DNA of 64,000 nt from Liopterus haemorrhoidalis (Eukaryota; Arthropoda; Insecta; Coleoptera; Dytiscidae), in the NCBI GenBank assembly GCA_963971575.1, contig OZ020624.1:13602625-13666624 (forward strand). Direction: 5' to 3'. Numbering within the stretch: the stretch's first letter is position 1; every line of letters starts with the position of its first letter. This document shows positions 22,975-33,170 of this stretch, in pieces. The position numbers and the translations under genes are program-made. The notes beneath the pieces were generated by a model that was not told where the DNA came from, ran no database searches, and saw only the letters and a program-made list of their open reading frames with translations.

Positions 22975-23439
22975 TTGACGGAGCTCAATATTTACTATTA
23001 TCTGTTTCATTTTGTAATACGGAACCAACTAGTTTCGTATTACAAATTGAGACAGATTATACAATCTTTATTGAATTATTTGTTTATAAATAATAAACTA
23101 CCAACACAAGTGAATAAAAAGATTATTTTAACTTATTTCTACACAAGCCGTTATGAAAAAAAATATACACTGTAAATTTAAAAAATTAGGTACAAAAATT
23201 GTCAATACATTAAAATCATAAATTAATAAATAATTTCTTTAGATTGTCAGTTACAAAATACATAGGTATTTGAGCCAGAAAACATAATTCACGATTTGAA
23301 CGTAATAATTAAAAACATAACCTAAAACTAGTGGTTCTAATGTTAACAACTCAATAATTAATACCTATTTTTCATACACAATTAATTTTTTAATAACAAT
23401 AACACTTTATTTGCACGCTTCACTTATTGTAACTTGGAT

Positions 23440-24170
23440 TTATTGAAAAAATTTATAGCTGCAACCACGTTGTTTACAAGCGGATATGAGACCGTTGATA
23501 ACTTCTTGTTGGCTAGGCCACATGGCCTTCGTTTGGTCAGTAGCGTAAACACGAATATTTTCCAACGGGGCGTTTTCTTTATCTATATCAGGGGTTCTTA
23601 AACTTATGTAGACTGAGGACCCCCTCTTGAACAACATATTTTTTTGCGGACCCCATCCCAGCCCTAGGCATTCTACGTCATTCTGGAGACTTAATTTCTG
23701 GCTCAATAATCTCATAGGTACTACGTTATAATAAATATTAGTAAAAATCTATCCCTGGTTATTTTAATAAATGGTCTTGCACATTCATAGAGATGAACAT
23801 TTTTATTAGCATATAGAATAAAAAACATAAAATAAATAAAAATAGTAGTAAAAAGAATTAAAAAAGTTATAATACGTTAAACTCATACAAACATTTCTTG
23901 GTCAAATATTGGTCGAAATAGATCTTATTATAATATGTTTTCTGAAAATAATTTGCATTTGAATAAAATTAATTAAATTTTTACTAAATGAGTTTTTTAT
24001 TAAATTTTTTTTAAATGAGTTATTTGGTTAAATTTAATAAAAGCGAAAAGTTGGGGGATGTAAAGTTAATGTCGGTAGTGGTTACGCGGACCCCAGTTTA
24101 AGAACCGCTGATCCATATTAATAAAAATGAAGACTATATATGTTTTTTTTTCGGCGTCATATCTGGTTTC
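23440..24170 (-). pseudogene. Short coding relic of unknown identity, split by a MITE
   Basis: A minus-strand frame ends ACKQRGCSYKFFQ and a stop at 23,440. Reading upstream, it is interrupted at 23,580/23,588 by the hAT MITE (23,589-24,110) and continues in the same frame beyond it (TRYDAEKKTYIVFIFIN), up to about 24,170, where the next TIR element begins. Without the MITE it is about 65 residues with a natural-looking composition (IRVYATDQTKAMWPSQ). I do not recognize the family. It could be a last exon of a lost host gene (a CTATAG|A acceptor-like site lies at its upstream edge) or part of another transposon. Confidence 0.35.
23589..24110. mobile_element. hAT-type MITE
   Basis: Inverted ends CAGGGGTTCTTAAACTT (left) and CAGCGGTTCTTAAACTGG (right, minus strand). 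8-bp target duplication ATCTATAT (23,581-23,588) / ATCCATAT (24,111-24,118) with one mismatch, as expected for hAT elements. 522 bp, non-coding. Inserted in the coding relic at 23.44-24.17 kb. Confidence 0.85.
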
Positions 24171-24177
24171 TATAGTA

Positions 24178-25966
24178 GTACAGGAAATGAAGCTCAAAAA
24201 ATGACAAAACCTCGCAATTATTTCGTCCAGCATCGATTTGGATAAAAATTTGGAATTAGGCTCATTTCACCCTCTAGTTCATTTTCTACATTGTGCCGTT
24301 GTACGCTTTTTGTTTTTTAAGGGTGAAAACTACCCCTAATTGTAAAAAATTATAAAATAACATTTTAAACCTTAATATGGGTAAAATTTGGTTTGGATTA
24401 GCTAAATACGGATCGTTTTATGCTTTAGAATACAATTTCATAATGTTTCAACCCTTAAAAATCAACCCTTGTTGGATTAAGAAATGATTTCATCTTGCAT
24501 CGATTTGCACCAAAATTTGAAATTAGGTTCATCTCACCCTCTACTTCAAATTTTATATCATGCTCATGGGCACTGTTTATTTTTTAAGGGTGAAAACTAC
24601 CCCTAATTGTCAAAAATTATAAAATAACGTTGTAAACCTTAAGATGGGTAAAATTTGGTTTGGATTAGTTGAATAATGATTGTTTCATGCTTTGGAATAC
24701 AACTTCTAATGTTTCAACCCTTAAAAACTCACCCTTGTTAGAGCTTGATATAAAAAAAAATCGCTCCGAACCGTGCTATTTGAATGTTTCGAAAAAAATT
24801 TTATTGGTTTTTTAAACATAGCTCCTTCATTTTTAGTGATAGAAAGTTTTTTCAAAAACTATTTTGTAGATATTTTCAAGAGCTATAAGACTATGTAAAT
24901 TAAATTCTTTAAGATCCCTTAGTTTTTAAATGGGGTGAGTTTGAAGGGCTCTAATAAGGTGGTGTTCGCTTGTAAATAGAGGTTTTAAACGGCTATATCT
25001 CGCCAAATATTCACTGTACAGAAAATATATGCACAGGGAAATTTAAGTCATTAAAAAAGCTACAATTAAGTGCTCTATTATTTTTTTCGTATCTCCAGTA
25101 ATTTTGGAGATATTTTGAAGAAAAGGGTGAAAAATACGAAATCGCAAAAAATCGTTTTTTCTTTAAACTCCAATTTTTCTAAAATTAGGCATTTTAAATT
25201 GGTCAAACTTCTTGTGTATACTGAAAATACATATAAGAAGAGAACCACAGAAGGGTGAGGATCAATTTTAATTAGGGGGGTAAATAGGGGGTTGTTTTCA
25301 CTGATTTTTTCGTAGAGAAAAGTAGGTACCGACCTTATTTTGATCATAAGTCGCTTAATTTTTATGCTAGAGACTTTTTTGTTTTTTTGTTTGAAAGGTC
25401 TAATCAAATACTTTAAAAAATATTCAATGAGTTTTCCTCGAAAAATGCAAATTTTTCCTGATATTTGACTTGGAATCTTTCAAATTATGCATTTGTTGAA
25501 AAAAAGTTAACCATTAATATGCCGTTTCTCGGTTCGTATTAGTCGTAGAAAAATAATAAAAAAAGAATTTTGTTTTTTTTTTTAAAGCTACAATTTTGCT
25601 TTCTACAGTTTTTTTGATAAAATGCATATTTTTCGAGTTATTCGCAAAAAACTTTTTAAAAACATCTATTTTTTCGTCGAAAAACTGTTACTTTAAACCG
25701 CGAACAACTCAAAAAATATTAGTTTTACGAAGAAACCGTAAAGGAAATTGTTGTCTTAGAATTACTTTTCCCATCGATTTCTATAGTTAAAATGTAGTAA
25801 AAAATTTCCACCCCCGAGATGGGGTGGCAACCACCCCCAAGGTTTTAGCGTACACCGGCATGATGTAGAAAATGATCCTTGGGCTATTCCCTACCTTCTG
25901 TGAAAATTTCACGTAATTCCATGCTGGACGAAAAAATTGCGAGCCAAAATGCTTCATTTCCTGTAC
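24178..25966. mobile_element. 1.8-kb TIR element with internal tandem duplication
   Basis: Left end GTACAGGAAATGAAGC; right end on the minus strand GTACAGGAAATGAAGC, both followed a little inside by a CTCGCAATT / TTTCGTCCAGCAT block. TA on each side (24,176-24,177 and 25,967-25,968) suggests a TA-targeting superfamily. No transposase: open frames at 25,070-25,407 and elsewhere are poly(A)/poly(T) by-products. Inside is a 267-bp-period duplication. Confidence 0.7.
24230..24741. repeat. Direct duplication of about 250 bp, period 267
   Basis: Two copies starting GCATCGATTTG at 24,230 and 24,497, each containing AAGGGTGAAAACTACCCCTA and GGTAAAATTTGGTTTGGATT and ending CCCTTGTT. Roughly 85% identical by eye. 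Confidence 0.75.
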
Positions 25967-26136
25967 TATAGCTTTCAAATGATTATAAGGCAGTATCCGC
26001 CAAAAAACAATTTTTGTCTGTCTATCAGAGACTCAGGCAAAAACATGTTTTCACGTATAATATATAGCCTGTTTCTTTGGTTTAAGCTAGGGTGACCATT
26101 TTGTTGAGAAGGCAATGCGGGACGGAGCAAAAAAAA

Positions 26137-26280
26137 AGATCGTCACTAGCCAAATCCAAGTGAAAAGCAAAAAAAAGGTCCTCACTTCCCAAGTCCAAGT
26201 GAAGAGCAAAAACAAGGTCCTCATTTCCCAAATATAAGTAAAAAGCAAAAAAGGTCCTCACCTCTCCAAATACAAGTCAA
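26137..26280. repeat. Tandem array of about 45-bp units
   Basis: Four diverged units with the consensus AAGGTCCTCACTTCCCAAGT followed by CCAAGTGAAAAGCAAAAA. Lies just inside the left end of the hAT MITE. Confidence 0.7.
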
Positions 26281-26295
26281 GTGCACAAAAGTTAG

Positions 26296-27490
26296 AATTA
26301 AAAATTGATGTGAAGTGTGAATTTTCACACATTTCAGGGTTTCGCAGGTTTAGTAAGTGAATAATGATTATTTGGATGCAAAAACAAATTTTATGTTAAA
26401 ATTTATATATATATTTTTTTTGTTAATTTTAATTCGAATGCCTAATACCATTATGTAGGTTTCTAAGCAGTATTTTTTTTTTATATAGCAAGGTTCAATT
26501 AGATTTTGAAAATTGCGCCTATGGCTTCCATTGGTTGTTTTATTCATAAGCTCAGCCCTTCTGTTTTCGTGTATTTATAGGAATATAAATAGCAGTATAG
26601 CAGTAATATATTTAGGCACTAATATGATACAGACATTATAATACATGACATAACATATATTTTATATATTTAATTTTTTTTATATATTTATAGTTACGTT
26701 ATATTTTAAGATACTTGGTTGTAAGTCCAATAGTATTCAATTTCAACAATTTCCACTGGTTATTAAATTTACGCTTTTAAAAATTAAATGCAATATTTGC
26801 CCAAATATAACTATAATTTTGAAAAAATAATTTAAACAAAATAAAAATGCAAAAAAAAAATATATTGCCTCGAGGCCGGATTGAACTCGAGTTTGCAAAT
26901 TAGAACGCCAGTATACTAAGCATTACACCATCGAAGATCATTCATCATAATATCATTAAATATTTTACATATTTTACATGGCGCCTCTGACTGTTGAGAA
27001 ATTTTTTGTTTAGCCATCATTCGATTCCTGCACCTATTCTACATAAAACACAAAAAAAAATGTTATTTTCCGAAAACATAATCTGATCAAAAATTCCCGT
27101 TGTATTCCGGTTCACACAAATGTACATTACTTAGAATTTTTTCAGATTTTTATTTTAACCATCTGGGCTACAGGGTGTGGGACAAAAAAATTTTTGCACA
27201 ATTTTGGCAAAAATTGGGTCAAAATAATTTATTTTGCGAAAATAAAATTTTGATAGTTAATCCACGTACTAAGGGCTTTCATTTGATACCCTGCCCAGAA
27301 TTTAAAAAAAAAAAAAATTATTTTCGATGAGCACATATTTGTCTATATTTTTAGGGGGATATGTTTATAATAGGCATAATAAGCATGCCAATTTCAACTC
27401 TCTAGGTTTAGCCGTTTGACTACAATTTTTATCGAACAGACAGACGACAAAATGACGGTATAAGGGTTTTTTGGTCATAACTACAAAATC
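26296..27490 (-). repeat. Repeat R, copy 1 (carries a tRNA-like segment)
   Basis: Minus-strand equivalent of 53,144-54,226: shared blocks include GATGTGAAGTGTGAATTTTC at one end, CAATGGAAGCCATAGGCGC, GTCCCACACCCTGTAGCCCA and, at the other end, AACGGCTAAACCTAGAGAG plus a TCTGTCTG run. Sharing both ends and the order of blocks shows a single family. No protein. The central 26,878-27,060 segment differs completely from the corresponding part of copy 2. Confidence 0.75.
26880..26953 (-). other. tRNA-like sequence within repeat R copy 1
   Basis: On the minus strand CTTCGATGGTGTAATGCTTA resembles an RNA polymerase III A box and GAGTTCAATCC a B box, with GCCTCGAGGC close to the 3' side. Spacing (about 40 bp) fits a tRNA-derived promoter. 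The acceptor stem does not close convincingly, so this is a tRNA relic or SINE head, not a working tRNA gene. Confidence 0.45.
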
Positions 27491-27630
27491 CTTAAAATGC
27501 GGGACATGTCAGAAGGCGGAACACCGAATCAAAATGCGGGGCGAATGGTCACCCTAGTTTAACCGAACCTGATAACTTAGAAAAATGAAAATTCTATTTG
27601 GTTTCGCTGAAATGTTTAGAATAGCCTATA

Positions 27631-27986
27631 ATTTACATGATCATAGAATAAAACCAAGATTGATACGTTAGCTATGAGTAGGGCTGCCATAAATCTTTCA
27701 TCCGATATCGGAACACTGGCATAAATTTCATAGCCGTAATTAAATAAATATTAAAAACAAATATATATATTTACTTTTTTAATCAAAACATGCATACATA
27801 CACAACAGTATGGCGACTACCTGATAATTGACTTTTATGAACGGGACATTTTTTGCCTAGCAACGGGGCAGAAATAGAAATTAATTAACTGTCAGAATAT
27901 CAATATATATTTTGGTTTTTTATATTGAGTGAAGCATAAATTGTAATATCTATATTATAAATAAACATATACATACAAATGATTCT
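27631..27986. other. AT-rich spacer, no gene recognized
   Basis: No open frame of note and no terminal repeat that I can support. Confidence 0.4.
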
Positions 27987-28879
27987 AGGACACTAACCCC
28001 CGGGACATTAACCCCCCGTCAATAACCCCCGGGACATTAACCCCCCATGTCAATAACCCCCCGTGCCATTAACCCCCTAGACAATAACCCCCGGGACACT
28101 AACCCCCGAGACATTAACCCTCCGTCAATAACCCCCGGGACATTAACCCCCCGTACCAATAACCCCCCGACCATTAACCCCCTGGCAATTGATTAATATT
28201 TTAAATGTTTATTTTTATTTAAAATTTGAACATTTGAAATTATTAATATAATATTAGAATAATTTTTACTTCATCGTTAATATAGAGAGTAGGGTACATT
28301 GATGAGTCAGATTTTGACCCCCCCCCCCCCGGAATTTGATGTTTCTCCACGTTTCCATACCTGGGAACCCGAAACACATGTTTTTGGAAAAATGTCTGTC
28401 GGTTTGTAGTGTAATTGTTTCACCAAGCCTAGGGCCTAAACTACTCGACGGATTTGATTGACCTGTCATTTAAAGTTTTTTTGTGAATATCTAGATGTAT
28501 TTTTTAATTATACTAGGCCTTAAAGTTGTAAAGATGTTCATATAGAGGTCATATGAAGACCAAACTATAAAAATAAAATTTTTTCAAAAATGCCTGTAGC
28601 GTTTTTGTTAATTTTTTTTGTGTGAATGTGGGTTAACTGAAGTAATAATATGTGCCCAATTATATTTCCAAAAAAATGTGGGGGTTACAGTAGGACTTTT
28701 TTGTATTGAAAAATGTGCTTTATTTTGGGCCATACGTGCTATTTGAAAATTGTTTGTAATTTTTTAGTTGCCATTTTCAAGTTATTTAGATTTTTTGAAG
28801 TTTTTAGGTCATAAAAAATTCAATGGCAATTGATTTATATTTTTAAATGTTTATTTTTATTTAAAATTTGAAAATTTGA

Positions 28880-29040
28880 GATAGGTAGCTCGCTTCGCTC
28901 GGCTTCTTCTAACCAAACTCTTACTAACCTAACCTAACCTAAGATAGTGTTTTGACATTAAACTAGAAGATGGGTAGCTCTCTTCGCTCGGCTTCTTCTA
29001 ACCAAACCCTTACTAACCTAACCTAACCTAAGATATTCCT
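28880..29040. repeat. Direct duplication, period 89 bp
   Basis: GGTAGCTCGCTTCGCTCGGC at 28,883 and GGTAGCTCTCTTCGCTCGGC at 28,972, each followed by CTTCTTCTAACCAAAC and a short AACCTAACCTAACCTAAG run. Confidence 0.8.
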
Positions 29041-29350
29041 ACGAAACCCTAGATATTTCTGTATGTAATTATATTCGTAGATTCTTAGAGATTAAATGTG
29101 CAAAATATTGTAGATATCAGTCAAAGGATATAGGAATGTCTATAGTTTCTTGTTTATGCCTACGAAATCCTAGAAATTTCTATATGTTTTTTTATTCGCA
29201 GTTTCTTAGAGAATAAAACTGCAAAATATTGTTGATATCAGTCAAAGGATATATAAGTATCTACAGTTTCTTGTTTATGCCTACGAAATCCTACACATTT
29301 CTATATGTAATTATATTTGTAGATTCTTAGAGAACAAATCTGCAAAATAC
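29038..29350. repeat. Tandem array of three 121-bp units
   Basis: Units begin CCTACGAAAYCCTA at 29,038, 29,159 and 29,280 and contain GATATCAGTCAAAGGATATA. The third is incomplete. Adjoins the 89-bp duplication within the fold-back element core. Confidence 0.8.
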
Positions 29351-29844
29351 TTGTCAATCAAGAGACCTGAATAGTCTCCAGTTAGCCAATCACAAAGCCA
29401 AAAAAATGAAGTCACAGTGTTACCCAGATCACTAACACACGTTAGCTAATTATATATGTACGATTACATTTGTTCAATTTTGTTCTAATTTCAAATGTTC
29501 ATATTTTAAATAAAAATAAACATTTAAAATATTAATCAATTGCCAGGGGGTTAATGGTCGGGGGGTTATTGGTACGGGGGGTTAATGTCCCGGGGGTTAT
29601 TGACGGGGGTTAATGTCCCGGGGGTTATTGTCCAGGGGGTTAATGACACGGGGGGTTATTGACATGGGGGGTTAATGTCCCGGGGGTTATTGACGGGGGG
29701 TTAATGTCCCGGGGGTTAGTGTCCCGGGGGTAAGTGTCCTGATACCCATACAAATATACGGCATTTCACTAAAACAGTTTATTTACTTAGTTTAAAAATA
29801 ATACTTTTCTAAGGACTTGATTTCTTTCAAAATATATTTTTAAG

Positions 29845-30030
29845 GTTTTGTAGGTATGACCACCAAAAAACCGTTAGAACGTCACAAATGTATCTGCCTC
29901 TCTGCCTGTATATACGGTGGAAATAGTAGCCAAACGGCTAAACATAGAAAATTGAAATTTGGCATGCTTGTGCAACTCTTTGACCCGCATATAGTAAAGA
30001 TACTGAGAATTCAAAAAACACATGAGCTAT
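29845..30030 (+). repeat. Repeat R, truncated copy 3
   Basis: Begins AGGTTTTGTAGGTATGACCA and shares AGCCAAACGGCTAAACATAG and TTGAAATTTGGCATGCTTGT with the start of copy 2 at 53,144. Stops after about 185 bp. Confidence 0.65.
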
Positions 30031-30188
30031 AGTCTACGTCGCGTTTAGATCACGCAGCGTTCATCCTTTGATTAAATTGTATTGTTTAATTAAAAATATA
30101 TAAATGAGTATTGTCGGGACTTTTGACAGCACAGCCGGAACGTCAGGACATGAGGCTCAATAACGGTAACAGTCTCGATATATTGGGA

Positions 30189-30409
30189 CGGATGGTTAGT
30201 TAGTTAGTTAAAATTTTTGGCGCACAGCAACAAAGGCTGTTTGCGCTTAACGCAGCCCATCTAAAAGGCTACACTATATTAAAAACAATAAATTAGACAG
30301 TAAGTAAATAAATAAAATCATTAAAAATAGGCATACTCAATAAAAGAAATATTTGCACGGACAAATACAAATAAATAATATAAAAGGTCTGTTCGAAAAT
30401 TGAACAGAC
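30189..30409 (-). mobile_element. 3' end of a LINE, same family as 54.7-55.65 kb
   Basis: On the minus strand this matches the 3' untranslated end of the RNase H LINE at 54.69-55.64 kb: GGGCTGCGTTAAGCGCAAAC, AGCCTTTGTTGC and GCGCGCCAAAAATT-like blocks in the same order, ending in a (TAAC)n tail written TTAGTTAGTTAG at 30,195-30,209. Only about 220 bp remain, so it is strongly 5'-truncated. Confidence 0.75.
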
Positions 30410-30415
30410 GCAATG

Positions 30416-30706
30416 TGTTGGAATATGGGGTTTTTGGAGATTGTTAAATAAAACTCATACATAGGCTTTATACATCTTTATTCTTTCATGGCCAGAGAAG
30501 AACTGCTTAGCATAAGTATTTTTATATTATCTGAAAGTTTGACGTCATGATGTGACCGCTTTATTTTGTAGCCTCAGCCTAATTATGTTAGTATATTATC
30601 TTTGTATATTAGAACAATAAGTTGCTTTATATTTTTGGTTTTGCTGACTTAACTTTAATTACTTGAAACCTTAATCTTTATTAGTTGCAAGAATGAAATC
30701 TCAACA
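30416..30706 (-). repeat. 3' LTR of a Copia-type element
   Basis: On the minus strand it starts TGTTGAGATTTCATTC at 30,706 and ends ATATTCCAACA at 30,416, so it has TGTTG...CAACA ends. It is preceded by the purine-rich TGGGAGTG (30,706-30,713), the expected polypurine tract, and by the Copia RNase H coding end. Confidence 0.75.
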
Positions 30707-30789
30707 CTCCCATTCAAAACAAAAATAAAGTTTAATTTTAATGCATATTTATAAAAGTAATATATTTTATTATATTTATATTTATATAA

Positions 30790-30975
30790 TTGAAAATGCT
30801 TTTTCAGACCTAAATCTTTACGGAATTTCTCAAATTTTTCTCTCGGTAAATAAGGTTTAGTAAAGATGTCAGCTAGTTGATCATCTGTAGAGACATATTC
30901 TAGCTTAATTAATTTCTTTTTAATTAAATATCTACTAAAATGGTATTTAATGTTAGATTTGCTTAAACATTTGGA
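30790..30975 (-). pseudogene. Copia pol (RNase H) C-terminal fragment
   Basis: About 60 codons on the minus strand: NIKYHFSRYLIKKKLIKLEY, STDDQLADIFTKPYLP and FEKFRKDLGL. DQLADIFTKP is the signature at the end of Ty1/copia polyproteins. The rest of pol, gag and the 5' LTR are missing; upstream sequence turns non-homologous at about 30,975. It lies 80 bp upstream of the polypurine tract and LTR, as in complete elements. Too short for a length-filtered ORF search. Confidence 0.8.
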
Positions 30976-31099
30976 ATAGCTTATATTTTAAAGTATTAAA
31001 GAAAACGCCCTGTTTGAAAATAATAATGCTGGCGCTACTGTTCAGCCAACGGCCATTTCCCACCAACTCCTAACCACAAAAGTGGCAACAACAGTCAGT

Positions 31100-32070
31100 C
31101 AGTGTTGCCAAAGACGGGGAAAAGTCACCAAATCTAGGGTCTTTGAGAGGACGTTTAGCGACAAGAAAACTACATTTGGGATTAGCGATATTTTTAGAGT
31201 ATTTTAAAGTTAACTGACGACAAATTTGGAGAATTTTAGGATTTCACTTATTCCGTTTTTTTATTATATTTTTATTATATAACGTTTATAAGTCTAAATT
31301 TGATGCTATAGAATGCCTGTATACTAAATATTTGGAAAATAAAATATGATGTTTTTGTCAAAATAGTTTTAGTGTATAAGAACTTTCGTCAGAAAAACAA
31401 GTATTTTCAACATAGTGTCGATCTAAATTAGCCTTTTCCAGGCCAAATTTTGTTTCATGTTTTTTTTCCACGGCTATCTGAATTTTGACGAAAACATATT
31501 GTATTTTCCAAATATCTAGACATCTATTGCATCAAATTTCGACTTTTTGTTCTTGTATTTTTGCTTAAAAATGTACAGGAGAGCTAATTTACAATCGCAC
31601 TTATTTAAAATCCCATGTTAAACTGCTTAATTAATTAAACAAATTAATTAAATGACGATGAATTCATAAATTTACCATATAATATTTATAACTTTGTAAG
31701 AGAAGAGGGTTTGCTGTATTTTCTTTACAGAGATTTTTTATTTGTGTACTAATTTTTTCTGTATTTTTGTACCTAATTATATTTATTATCTATAAATTTG
31801 TTTTTTGTAAGTGCATACTGTATTATATAATTTTATAATTTATTGTTTTCAAATAGTTTGATAAAAATTATTATTATTATTATTATTATTTTTCATTAGA
31901 GATATTCAGCATTGTATATCTGAAGTCCCAAACACTATAAACACAATTAATTGTAGGTATAAAATAGTGATTTTATTTTGGTATTGAAATATTTGGCGAC
32001 TTTTTCTTCAAAATAGCGACTTTTCATCAATGCTTTAGTTACATTCTTAAAAGTCAAGTTGGCAACACTG
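31100..32070. mobile_element. hAT-like MITE with CAGTGTTGCCAA ends and internal hairpin
   Basis: Ends CAGTGTTGCCAA (31,100) and TTGGCAACACTG (to 32,070), flanked by an 8-bp repeat CAGTCAGT (31,092-31,099) / CAGTCAGC (32,071-32,078). Inside, about 31,295-31,363 and 31,490-31,548 are inverted copies (AATATTTGGAAAATAAAATA versus the inverse), an internal hairpin. An (ATT)n microsatellite lies at about 31,867-31,890. No coding sequence. Confidence 0.7.
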
Positions 32071-32392
32071 CAGTCAGCTTTCTGAGTCACACATCTGTTG
32101 TAATCGAGGGACGTGCTGCAACAAAATATTTCAACTAATCCAAGTTGAAGTGTTTTATTGTGCAAATAAAGTGTGTTGTTCAACAATCATAATTTATAGT
32201 ATCAAGAAACAATTGTGTTTGAGAAGTATATATAAATCAAGCGATTTTCTACCAATTTTAGGTTATTTTTTAACTATTACGTTTATACCGTCTGACTGTT
32301 TTTCAATCTGAAGTACTTAATTATTTATTAATTAATGGTTTTAATGTGTTAAACATTTTCGTGTATCATTTTTAACTTAAATTAAGTGTATA

Positions 32393-32417
32393 GGGTAAGA
32401 GGTACAGTAATTGGCAG
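32393..32417 (-). repeat. Terminal inverted repeat of Tigger-B (low-coordinate end)
   Basis: Pairs with 51,696-51,720 over 25 bp with two mismatches. Same first eight bases (GGGTAAG plus C or A) as Tigger-A. Confidence 0.85.
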
Positions 32418-32451
32418 TTTAAGAAAATCCCTGTTAATTTTAATCTTTTAA

Positions 32452-32481
32452 AATTCAATTCAATTCAATTCAATTCAATTC
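32452..32481 (-). repeat. (GAATT)n tail of LINE-A
   Basis: Six tandem copies written AATTC on the plus strand, at the 3' end of LINE-A and 35 bp inside the Tigger-B terminal repeat. Confidence 0.85.
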
Positions 32482-32808
32482 GTTTATTGAGCATAATAAA
32501 TTTTACATTAATACACTTACAGAATATTTCTTAATAATAAATTCTACTAACTATAGTTATTAATATAACAATAAACAATAGTCCACCAAAAAGATGGATG
32601 GTTACACCACCTGTGAATCCGTAAGATTCAGTGCGATGGCAATATGTAATTATGTAATTAAAAAAAAAAAAAAAACTGTTTGCTCTGCAAGTTGGGTGCA
32701 GGTCTGCACATTTTTAAATATGCATGTGAAAGTGACTGAAAGTTAAGATTTTAAGAAATAGTATCAAAAATAATTACATGAGAAAAAAAAGAATAATATT
32801 TGTAGTTG

Positions 32809-33170
32809 TTATTTTATCATTTTAGTTACTTCTGATCGGTCTAAGGTAAATATCCATTTTTTTATTATCTTTTTATAATTCAAATTAGTGATGGTTATTT
32901 TTGAATCTGCGATATATTTTTGGAAAACATTATATATTCTATTACTGTATTTATGAAAAAATGTATTCAGTTTTGATTTTTTGTATTTATTGGGGACAGC
33001 CATTCTATCAACATTTCCCCTTGTTTGATACCTGTGATTAGTGATATTAAGTATTGTTGGTTTTTTTGTTATATATTTAGCTATGGCATTAATATAAACT
33101 TGATCTACAGTGAAAACTGAAACATCCCTAAAAATTAAACGAGACGAGTATGTTCGTGGCTTACATAACA
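32809..33170 (-). CDS. LINE-A ORF2 C-terminal segment
   Basis: 118 open codons that continue the ORF2 frame interrupted at 43,775. The target duplication of the LTR element (AACA) falls inside the codons at the junction and removing the insert restores a continuous reading frame. It contains TRGNVDRMAVPN and ends TLDRSEVTKMIK. This is the region after the thumb of LINE reverse transcriptases, with no known catalytic residues. Confidence 0.75.

Larger units (their letters stand above)
26088..27556. mobile_element. hAT-type MITE with a nested repeat
   Basis: Ends TAGGGTGACCATTTTG (left) and TAGGGTGACCATTCGC (right, minus strand). 8-bp target duplication GTTTAAGC (26,080-26,087) / GTTTAACC (27,557-27,564). 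The left part has a roughly 45-bp tandem array and most of the remainder is copy 1 of repeat R. No transposase. Confidence 0.8.
26065..27628. mobile_element. MITE-Y copy 1, split by a hAT MITE
   Basis: Left end TAGCCTGTTTCTTTGGTTTAAG at 26,065; right end on the minus strand from 27,628 reads TAGGCTATTCTAAACATTTC. TA flanks (26,063-26,064 and 27,629-27,630). Without the 1.47 kb insertion it is under 100 bp. A second copy of the family is at 52,139-52,320. Confidence 0.55.
27987..29740. mobile_element. Fold-back element with C/G-run tandem arms
   Basis: The left arm starts AGGACACTAACCCCCGGGAC and the right arm is its inverse, ending GTGTCCT at 29,740. Each arm holds about 200 bp of short units alternating CATTAACCCCC and CAATAACCCCC spacers (27,987-28,195 and 29,544-29,740), then an AT-rich inner inverted segment (AATATTTTAAATGTTTATTT) to about 28,232 and from about 29,486. 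The arms would pair as a roughly 250-bp hairpin. The core (28,233-29,485) is non-coding and holds two different tandem arrays. No transposase; structure is that of a FB-like or MITE-like element. Confidence 0.8.

Noticed and set aside
25070..25407. Open frames of 62 and 109 codons on both strands
   Set aside because: A/T-run-rich non-coding part of a TIR element; shadow frames without homology features.
27987..28195. Regular short repeats suggesting a CRISPR-like array
   Set aside because: No constant repeat/unique spacer pattern; spacers are as repetitive as repeats, it has an inverted partner arm and the context is eukaryotic.
28921..29033. AACCTAACCTAACCTAAG, similar to the insect telomere repeat TTAGG
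   Set aside because: Only about three units, duplicated with the 89-bp repeat of a transposon core; not a telomere or interstitial telomere array.
31947..32186. 79-codon minus-strand frame
   Set aside because: Crosses the end of a MITE and the flank; no recognizable sequence.
32160..32215. Possible Copia 5' LTR end and primer site (TTCAACAATCATAATTTATAG region)
   Set aside because: Weak resemblance only; no paired LTR or coding sequence in the right orientation.
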